DNA of 64,000 nucleotides from Rattus norvegicus (taxonomy: Eukaryota; Chordata; Mammalia; Rodentia; Muridae). Numbering within the stretch: position 1 is the first letter of the stretch; the number at the start of each line of letters is the position of its first letter. The notes beneath the pieces are model-generated. The model saw only the letters and a program-made list of their open reading frames with translations. It ran no database searches and had not been told where the DNA came from. Below are positions 57,101-64,000 of the stretch, piece after piece. The stretch lies in NCBI RefSeq assembly GCF_036323735.1, contig NC_086024.1, positions 57,663,424 to 57,727,423 on the forward strand, in the 5' to 3' direction. The position numbers and the translations under genes are program-made.

Positions 57101-58255
57101 ATGTACAGTGCGTCTTGTTCACTCTGCAAGACTTCTATTCACATGTCCACAATAGCAAAGTTCTGTGACTCCTTTTCCCATCTGAATTTCCGAATTAGCA
57201 GCTGAAAGGCCCACGTTGACCAACTTCAAGCAGAGCAGGGCAAGAGAAGAGTATGACTTTCTGGGATTACCAAGAATTCATTTTCCAAAAGGGGGCTTTC
57301 AGTCACAGCTTGTTCATGGAACTATTTCACCTGTTTGCCACAGCCTTAATCCTAAGAACTGGGGATATTAAGGCATCTAGAAAATATCTTTGACTCCTCA
57401 TAAGTAATGAAAAATAGCAATCCAAGTAACTCCTCCTTTCCACAAAAGTCAGGATTTAGAATGCCAAATATTTTACCCCTTGCTTAGAGCAAACATGTCA
57501 GCCAAAGTCGATATGCTGACTCATCAGCCACACGTACGGCTATTCATGCTCTGAGGAACTAGGAGTCTCCAGGGCCGTACAACTTGTTGTGAGTTTGATG
57601 CAGGTGTATGCTATGATTCATTTGAAAATTAAACTGAAATAAGTAGAAATACATGAGCACTTCTTACAGCCACCCCTAGACTGAGAATGCAGAATACTAT
57701 GTCATTTGCACATGTCTGATAGAAATGCTCATCTTTGGGCTTGAGACTTGGTTACAGTAGGGTTTAGTGGTGGTGGCTGTGTATTGTAGAGGAACAATAG
57801 AAGGAAGAGGTACTTGCCTCATGGAGCAGCTCTTGCTGTCTTTCAAGGAGCATCCTATTGCCTTGAGTTAAGCGTGAGCTCCGGCAGGCTAAAACAGTGC
57901 ATCTCAATCAGTCAAATGAAGGCTTTTGAGCTAGAGCAGGCATTCCATGCAGCATCTGTAGTCATGTGAGCTTAGAATCCATTTGAATCAGTAGTCCTAT
58001 AAATAGTTACTTTTATTTTTAACGGGGGCATTAGAGAGCTGGAGAAAATATGTGAAGTGAAAACTTCAAAGAAGCTCAATATATTACACAGCTTTCAGAA
58101 ACAAAATAGCTGACATTCTAAATTAAATAATCAAGGAAATAGAAATATCAGTAAGATACTCATCCCTGAACCAAAGAGGATCCTTTAAATGACAAGAGCA
58201 TTATTTTAATCTACCTTACGTTTTGGGGGATTTTAGAATTTATCTATCTTCTCCT
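54169..58255. other. Unassigned sequence (about 4 kb)
   Basis: No recognised repeat or gene apart from a G-rich run at 54595-54629. Short frames at 55.3-55.8 kb (up to 105 codons) overlap in two frames and have no domain. Absence of visible repeats makes this, with 17.6-20.2 and 44.5-47.9 kb, the most unique-looking part of the window. Confidence 0.5.
54595..54629 (+). promoter_or_regulatory. Predicted G-quadruplex motif
   Basis: Six G-runs of three or four lie within 35 bases (54595-54598, 54600-54602, 54607-54610, 54612-54614, 54621-54624, 54627-54629) with loops of 1-6 bases. That exceeds the usual G3+N1-7 rule for an intramolecular quadruplex. Function is unknown. Confidence 0.7.
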
Positions 58256-58394
58256 ATTTTTTTAAGACAAGTTCTCATGTATCCCAGGCTGGCCCTTAAT
58301 ATTTGAAGTGGCAGAGACTGGCCTTGAACCTCTTCCTGGTTTTGCCTCTCGTGTTCTGGGCCTACAGGCATACACCTCCATACCTGGCTTGAAT
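58256..58394 (-). mobile_element. B1 SINE, minus strand
   Basis: A T-run, then 'caagttctcatgtatcccag', 'gagactggccttgaacctct', 'tgttctgggcctacaggcat' and 'cctccatacctggcttga' follow antisense B1 through to its 5' end. It is nearly full length, with an extra short block in the middle. Confidence 0.65.
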
Positions 58395-59272
58395 ATATTC
58401 ATCTTGTGTCTACCCCTCCCCTGAAGTTGTTGCTTATTCCTTAGAAGATCCTCTTCCTTCCTCTCTACCCCATTTTCTCCTGTAGGGTCAGTCAAACCAT
58501 GAGTGTTGGAGCCAGTAGTAATCAAACAGGTGTTAGGAGCAGCCAGACTATTGGTCAGAGTTTTCACATGTGCCAGGTCAGCCTTCTAGGGACAGCAGAA
58601 CAAGAATTTAGGGACTGTAGCAACGTGTGTGATGATGGTCATAAAATCAGGGTATCAATACTGTGTCTGTTGAGTTATTTGATGTTTTTAGCACAAATGT
58701 CTACTTTGTCTCAGACACTAGTCAATATGACTGCTCAGCACTCTTTTCGCAAGTATGCCTGAGATGAAATCAGTAATATCTCCTTCTCTTTTGCTGAATA
58801 TGCTCCCTTCCCTAACCTTTCTCTGTCTTCACGTGCCAGAAAGGTCCTTGATTTATTTTGAAGGCCATCTGCTTCATTCTGGTATTTCAGAGGTATTGAT
58901 GGCTGTCCAAGAGTTTAGTCAGGAGCGAACGGCAGCAACATGTCAGGACAGGACAGCTTGCTAAGAGCGAAACAAGCCAGAAAGAGTGAGACCCATGAAG
59001 CAGGTGAGGTGCATTCTCAGGAATGGGGGAATGAGAAGGTACTATTATAGAGAACCGCCACCTAGGAACAAGTACAGGACTTTCCATACTCCGCTGCTTC
59101 CTGTGGCCTTTGTGGTGGATACCTAAGTGTAGGCAAACAATTAGATATGTATTGGTTCCCAGTATCCCTGACCAAGAATGCTCAAGTTTGCTTTACCTAG
59201 ACTGACCGAAGTGGAGACAATAGACAGATTGCCTGGGCAAAGGGAAGACGTGCATGAGTGTGTGATATTCTC
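58395..59272. other. Unassigned sequence
   Basis: No gene or recognised repeat. Confidence 0.5.
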
Positions 59273-59686
59273 TGTGTTAATTAGGGCTATGATTGCTGTG
59301 ATAAAAAACCATGAACAAAACTGTTGGTGAATAAAGTATTTGCTTCCCTTATTTATGTTTCCACATCACTGTTCATCACCACAGGAAATTAAGGCAGGAA
59401 CTCAAACAAGGCAAGAATCTGGAAACAGAAGCTAATGCAGAAGCCATGGAGTGTTGCTTACTGGCTGATTCTCCATGACTCATTCATTCTGCTTTCTTAA
59501 AAACCCAGGACTGCCAGCCCAGGGCTGGACCCACCTACAATGGGCTGGGTCCTTCCACATCCATCACAAACTAAGAAAATATCCTACAGGTTTGCCAACC
59601 CAATCTTATGAAGACATTTTTAAATGGGTGCTTGGTCCTCTCCGATCACCCTAGCTTGTGTCAGTTGACATAAACTAGCTAGGACA
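59273..59686 (-). mobile_element. Complete MaLR (MT-like) solo LTR, minus strand
   Basis: It runs from 'tgtgttaattagggctatga' through 'attgctgtgataaaaaacca', 'ggaactcaaacaaggcaaga', 'ggactgccagcccagggctg' to 'gacataaactagctaggaca', giving TG...CA ends on both strands and about 414 bases, the length expected of a MaLR LTR. It is the best-preserved LTR of this group here and serves as the reference for the broken copy at 12.6-13.3 kb. Confidence 0.85.
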
Positions 59687-60214
59687 CAGGGAAACTGCAA
59701 TTTGATTAAGTGCAGATGGTTCATGATTTATTCTAACACTCAACAGTGGGAGTGGTATCCTTCACTGCGGGTTAAGGCAGAGATCTAGCTGACAAACTGG
59801 GGACTGGATTAGGAGAGGAGTATGTATCTGTTGTTCATTTAGGGAGCTAGTGGAGGGGATGATAGTGTAGGGTGCAGACAGAAGAATATCTGTAGGTGAA
59901 GGCGAATGAGACACTCAAGTGTTATGTGTGGCTTTCATGTTTCTGGAAGTTTTTGTTGAGCTGAGAAGAACAATTTACCTGGGAGCACCAGTAAGAAGCA
60001 AGGACAATTACTGTACCTGCTAGTCTAGTGCCATTGGAGCTTGAGAGAGAAGACAAAAAGACTGTAGAGGAAGCCATGTCCGAATGGAGTTCAGGGCTCA
60101 GGAAAAGCAACGGGAAAAGGTTTCCATGGTGTTTGAGGGTACCTATGGAGGATGCTAATAACAGATGGGGACAACCATAGATTGGAGAATAGAAAACTGG
60201 ATTCGAACTGATGG

Positions 60215-60640
60215 ATGTCTTAGTTTCTCTTTTCCTGTTCCTGCACTAAAATATTCTTTGACACCAGTGTTCTAAAGGAAATACGGTTTGTTCTGCTTCA
60301 CAGCTCATGCGGTAGGCACTGTACATCATGGCCAAAAAAGCCAAATAGGCAAGAACTTGGAGCAGGTACCCTCATCCCATACCTAGTCAGGAAGCAGAGA
60401 ATGAGGAATGCGCACTGTGGCTCGGTGCCCTTTCCCCACATGCAGTCCAGGAGCCCAGCCAAGGCTCCAGTGCAGCCCAGGAGCCCAGCCAAGGCTCCAG
60501 TGCAGCCCAGAGTTAAGGAATTTACGGACTGGAAGACACTCAAGTTGCTACCCATCCTTAGGGTGTATGAGTAAAACCACCACAGACAGTTCCATGAACA
60601 CATCAATTCCATTTTTCTGTTGGTGAAATTAAGGAAGAGG
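60215..60640 (-). mobile_element. MaLR LTR with internal tandem duplication, minus strand
   Basis: It begins at 'tgtcttagtttctcttttcc' and continues through 'atggccaaaaaagccaaata' and 'caggaagcagagaatgagga'. Its middle 'agtccaggagcccagcc' corresponds to the standard MaLR wording but is duplicated in tandem (60451-60510). The 159-codon minus frame (60298-60777) stays open because the 30-base unit is a multiple of three. Confidence 0.6.
60441..60510. repeat. 30-bp tandem duplication
   Basis: The unit at 60451-60480 is repeated exactly at 60481-60510, and a partial copy (tgcagtccag) precedes it at 60441. Confidence 0.95.
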
Positions 60641-60744
60641 GTTTTGTGCTGCGTGGTCAGTACATGTTTACTCATAAGAAACCACAATGTGCTTTCCCAA
60701 GTGACCGCATCAGTTTGCATTTCTAAAGTCTGCTCCAACTTTAT

Positions 60745-60800
60745 TTTTGTTGGGTATTTTATGTATTTACATTTCAAATGTCATCCCCTTTCCCCTTGCA
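60745..60800 (-). mobile_element. Very short L1 3' end, minus strand
   Basis: 'gggtattttatgtatttaca', 'tttcaaatgtcatccccttt' is the antisense of the last 50 or so bases of a rodent L1 3' UTR. Severe 5' truncation is common for L1. Confidence 0.6.
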
Positions 60801-61955
60801 TACCTTAGCTTGCTAATAATGTTGAAGTAATTCTGTATTTCCATTTTACCCCCCCCCCTTTCCTGGTGTTTGTAGTTTGTTGGATCCAATTTGTCAAGTA
60901 TCTTGAGGAATCTTGTCTATGTGTTAAGCGTGAAGGGTCTGGGACGGTTATTTAGTCCCTCGTGCAGTTTATGGTCACAATGGGTCTGGCCTTAGAAACA
61001 AAGTCAGGGTGTGCTCCTTTCTGAAGTTTTTGTCTAGAGTTTACATCGTTACACAATTTAGATAGACTCTGCCACTACATCCTTCTGCTCCTGGTGTTTT
61101 TCTTGTTAAGTTTCAGCTACGAATCCATTTTGTTCACAGGTTTATAGCTACTTAACAGTGTTTCTTCCTTAGCACACTTTGGTAGCACGCCTTTAAGACA
61201 TTGTCTGTTGTATTTGAGTGGTTGTGTTACTGACCCATATAGTTATATCTTCCTTTTCGTGGCCCCTCCTTCTCTGCCTCACCCCTTTCTTTTTCCTATG
61301 GCTTAGGAGCTTTTTCCTCTAGCTGGTCCCTTAAAGCACAGTGTTTGTCTACTGATATCTGCTTGCCTTTTCAGTTTTACATACTCTTCCCTTCCTTAAG
61401 ACCTCCCTCCTTTGGTTTGCTTGCTTTGAGTTTTATTCAGTTACATTTTAAGGTTTCTCGAAGGAGGAGTTTAGGTAGCTATTATGAGCAATTTTTCGCC
61501 GGATATAGATACTAATGGAGAGATTTCCCCTGTTGACTTTTTTTTAAAAAAAAATCTTAATGTGATGTTTTTACTTTAAACAAAAATAGCTTCTAACTTT
61601 CTCATCACTGTCCTCTACTAATAACGTGTATCAGCTTGCAGCTTAATTTCCAAGGACATAAAAGCTTGCAATGTTTTTGCTACAGATTCCTGGATTAATT
61701 TTCTTAGTATTATAAGATATCTGAGCTCAGATATCTGAGTGCTAACCAAGTACTTGATAAAATCAGGTTGAGAAAGGAGCTCTTTATATGTGTCACTCTT
61801 TAAAGGGAAACCATCCACCATAGTGGAGAAAGGATGACAGTCATACCATCTCAGTATGTGGTGGTGTGAACATTAGGGGCTGGTCACACTGCAGTGGTAT
61901 ACATAAAGGAGAAAACCCGAGGCACATGGAGAGTGAAGTTAGATCTCTAGAGGTC
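60801..61955. other. Unassigned sequence with a 22-bp palindrome
   Basis: No gene or recognised repeat; a perfect spacer-less palindrome lies at 61715-61736. Confidence 0.5.
61715..61736. repeat. Perfect 22-bp palindrome
   Basis: agatatctgag is followed directly by its exact reverse complement. A second, overlapping palindrome ctcagatatctgag lies at 61726-61739. Confidence 0.95.
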
Positions 61956-62600
61956 CACAGGGTTACAAATTCAGGACTATATTAGGATACAAGAATCTGG
62001 AGGAGTCCTTGAATATCCAAACCATCACATTCTTCCCCTAGCCCCCAAAGACTCATGACTATCTCTTACTGAAACAGACATTCAGGCAAGCTACAGAAGT
62101 TCTATATTTCCAGTAATGACAACACCGTTACAAATCTGAAGTTTCCTCTGAGTCTAAAGGCGGTCTCTTAACCATAAATGCTACTACAAAGAAATTTTGC
62201 AGTGCAAAGGAAACATTACCATTCTAACTCATTCTAAAGGAGAGGAAGAATAGTATAACCCTATGCTCCTCTCCAAAAAAGTATTGAGCTGAAAGCAAGA
62301 CTGACGTCAACAGTTCTATGTCACATAGCCCTCATCTTCAGCTACCCGTTCATATTACTATTTCTATAGCACAATACCACAGACTAGCTAGTTTGTAATC
62401 AGCACAAATTAATCTCTTGCTGCCATTGAGGCTATAAGTCCAAGATGAAGACCCCTCCCCCCCCTTTTTTTTTGGTGAGGCTGCAAAAGGTCTAAAGGCA
62501 GCCATAGCTTTGTCCTCCCATGATGGAAAGTAGAATGAGGACTTGCTTTCAACTAGGCTCTTTGAAAGTCATCTATTCCAAATAAGGAAAAAGGAGGATT
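61956..62600 (-). mobile_element. MaLR LTR with adjacent internal-like sequence, minus strand
   Basis: 62345-62600 ('tatagcacaataccacagac', 'gaggctataagtccaagatg') resembles the antisense of a MaLR LTR. 61956-62240 ('ccaaaccatcacattcttcc', 'agcccccaaagactcatgac') resembles the antisense of the MaLR internal region next to its polypurine tract. The two lie in consistent orientation, so this may be a decayed partial MaLR provirus rather than a solo LTR. Confidence 0.5.
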
Positions 62601-63221
62601 TATTGCCCAGTCACTGTTAACACATCCCTCTACCCCCAATGCCATATCCATTTCTCATTATTGGATGTTCTCTTCTTGTTTATTCTCTCCATTGTGTTTC
62701 TCTTCAGGTAACCTTAGGATGTGTTTTCAAGCATATTGATCTCATTTTCAACAGGATTTTATCTACTGGAGGGATGACTCTTCTCTGTTTTTTTTCTTTT
62801 TGTTTCTTGCACTTTTATCTGACTCTTACTGTTTTCAATTTCTTTTCTGAAATTCATATGTTTATGAATTTTACATATTTCCTGTCTGGGACCTTTAAAA
62901 CCTATGTTACAGTGTTTTTAAACTAAATTTTGGTTCAAATTTGTGATCATCTTTGGTTTTGTTCATGACTTTACTCTTGTAACCTAGCTTTTGTTCTTGT
63001 GTCACCCTCATTATTCAGTCTTCTCTGATCAGTTCACCAAAGAGGAGAAAGAAGATTTCCCTGTTCTTGCCACTACCACAGTGGTAGACTCATGGTACTT
63101 GCTATTCAGTTCTTGCTCTCTTAATCAGAAGAGGTCTTCCTCTAGTTCATTAGAGTCATGAAAACAGATGACTGAGATGGTACAAATCTCATTTTCATCT
63201 GCAGTTCCCAGGATTGGACCA
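62601..63221. other. Unassigned sequence
   Basis: No recognised repeat; a 95-codon frame (62639-62926) is phenylalanine/leucine-rich because the strand is T-rich. Confidence 0.45.
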
Positions 63222-63520
63222 GCTTTGTGTTACTGTAACAAAATGCCTGAGAAAATCTACTTAAAAAGAGAAGAAGGTTACATTGGTTGCTGTTTTTAGT
63301 TTGCTGGCAGTTGATTCTATTACTTTTCTCTGTGGTTAGTCAACTCATGCTGGCAGACATACACAGTTGAGGAAGACTGTTCACCCCATGGCTAGGTGGG
63401 CCTATTCCAAGAACATAAAACTCTACTCTATGCTTCACCTCTTAAAACTTTTACTATTTCCCAGTAAAACTTTTGGGAGATACTCTCCAAACAATAAAAT
63501 TGGGGTGCTTGTATTCCTAT
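63222..63520 (-). mobile_element. Diverged MaLR-type LTR, minus strand
   Basis: 'agctttgtgttactgtaaca', 'aaatgcctgagaaaatctac', 'ttcaccccatggctaggtgg' and 'cacctcttaaaacttttact' follow the outline of an antisense MaLR LTR. The match is weaker than for the other copies. Confidence 0.5.
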
Positions 63521-63834
63521 AGTGGTTCACTCTTTGACTTTGATAAAACTTATAATTGAATTTTTCTTATCAACATACATGGCAATCCTGGCCTCTCTGT
63601 ACTTAATAAGAAAATCATACACACACTGATTTATTCCTTTAAAACATCTGTCTTCCTGGGCATTAAGTTAATGATATAACTTCCTCTAATCCCCTATATT
63701 CAGTAAAAATCAAGACTCATAGAATATGTAGCTTGTTTTGATTGCCAAGGTAGAAGCAACATTCCTCCATATTTTCATATCCCAGATGCCTTGTAGAAGT
63801 CAGCATAAACTTTTGACTAAATACTTTTAAAAAT
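63521..63834. other. Unassigned sequence
   Basis: No gene or recognised repeat. Confidence 0.45.
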
Positions 63835-64000
63835 ATTTTAGATTTATTTACACAGATGAGTATTTTGCCTGCATGGATGCATATGTAGTACATGTGGGCC
63901 TGGTGCCTTTGGAGGTCAGAAGAAAGCAACAGAGTCATAGGAATGGTTGGCTCTATTACTTATGGATGGTTGTAAGCTATCATATGGGTGTTGGCAGCCA
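63835..64000 (-). mobile_element. B3-type SINE, minus strand, cut by the window end
   Basis: 'tatttacacagatgagtatt', 'ttgcctgcatggatgcatat', 'gcctggtgcctttggaggtc' and 'gctatcatatgggtgttggc' are antisense B3 landmarks. Its 5' end would lie just beyond the window. Confidence 0.75.

Noticed and set aside
60298..60777. 159-codon minus-strand frame, the longest outside L1 and simple repeats
   Set aside because: It spans a MaLR LTR with an exact 30-bp tandem duplication and a short L1 end; the frame is a by-product of non-coding repeats.
1..64000. Search for tRNA, snRNA, microRNA hairpins and mitochondrial inserts
   Set aside because: Apart from tRNA-derived SINEs and the short palindromes listed, I saw no convincing candidate; a covariance-model scan would be needed to exclude small RNAs.

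Overview
This window looks like ordinary, gene-poor mammalian nuclear DNA from a rodent, most likely the rat. The evidence is the transposon content. There are three ID SINEs, each with a near-consensus Pol III promoter and a perfect target-site duplication, and rats have amplified this family strongly. There are also B1, B2/B3 and B4 SINEs, L1 fragments with the G-rich 3' UTR of rodent L1/Lx elements, rodent-type MaLR LTRs and a URR1-like hAT fragment. I found no protein-coding gene, exon, rRNA, tRNA, CRISPR array or CpG island that I could support. Every open reading frame I checked is explained by a microsatellite, a transposon remnant or chance. Family names come from recognising consensus sequences by eye, without a database search, so sub-family names are tentative.

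Layout. 0-12 kb: microsatellites, a short L1 insertion with an exact 16-bp duplication (3480-4103), older L1 3' UTR and ORF2 debris (6.8-9.0 kb), two B4 SINEs and a solo LTR (10823-11319). 12-23 kb: a MaLR LTR split by a second LTR, a B2 copy carrying a hexanucleotide array, a largely repeat-free stretch (15.4-21.3 kb) that includes an enhancer-like AT-rich segment, an MLT1-like LTR and a CTTCT array. 23-37 kb: the densest L1 region. It holds a twin-primed (5'-inverted) L1, an Lx 3' end on the + strand, a 2.4-kb L1 with a decayed ORF2, an Lx 3' UTR, and a URR1-like DNA transposon interrupted by an LTR element with a 6-bp duplication. 37-50 kb: a long TTCC/TTTC tract, a 54-bp minisatellite, a 125-bp inverted repeat, two IDs and two LTRs. 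50-54 kb: an ancient minus-strand L1 that appears to contain a nested HAL1/Lx-like 3' end. 54-64 kb: mostly unassigned sequence, then a run of minus-strand MaLR LTRs, ending in a B3 SINE cut by the window edge.

The observations I rate highest are these. (1) There is a 125-bp inverted repeat, 122/125 identical, at 41226-41350 and 42001-42125. (2) About 23 of 25 L1 and LTR pieces lie on the minus strand while SINEs are balanced, which fits an intron of a plus-strand host gene. (3) Two overlapping perfect palindromes lie inside an old L1 (52989-53029), as expected from a template-switch mutation. (4) An LTR element sits nested in the DNA transposon with clean boundaries. I saw no convincing sign of an undescribed protein or RNA system.
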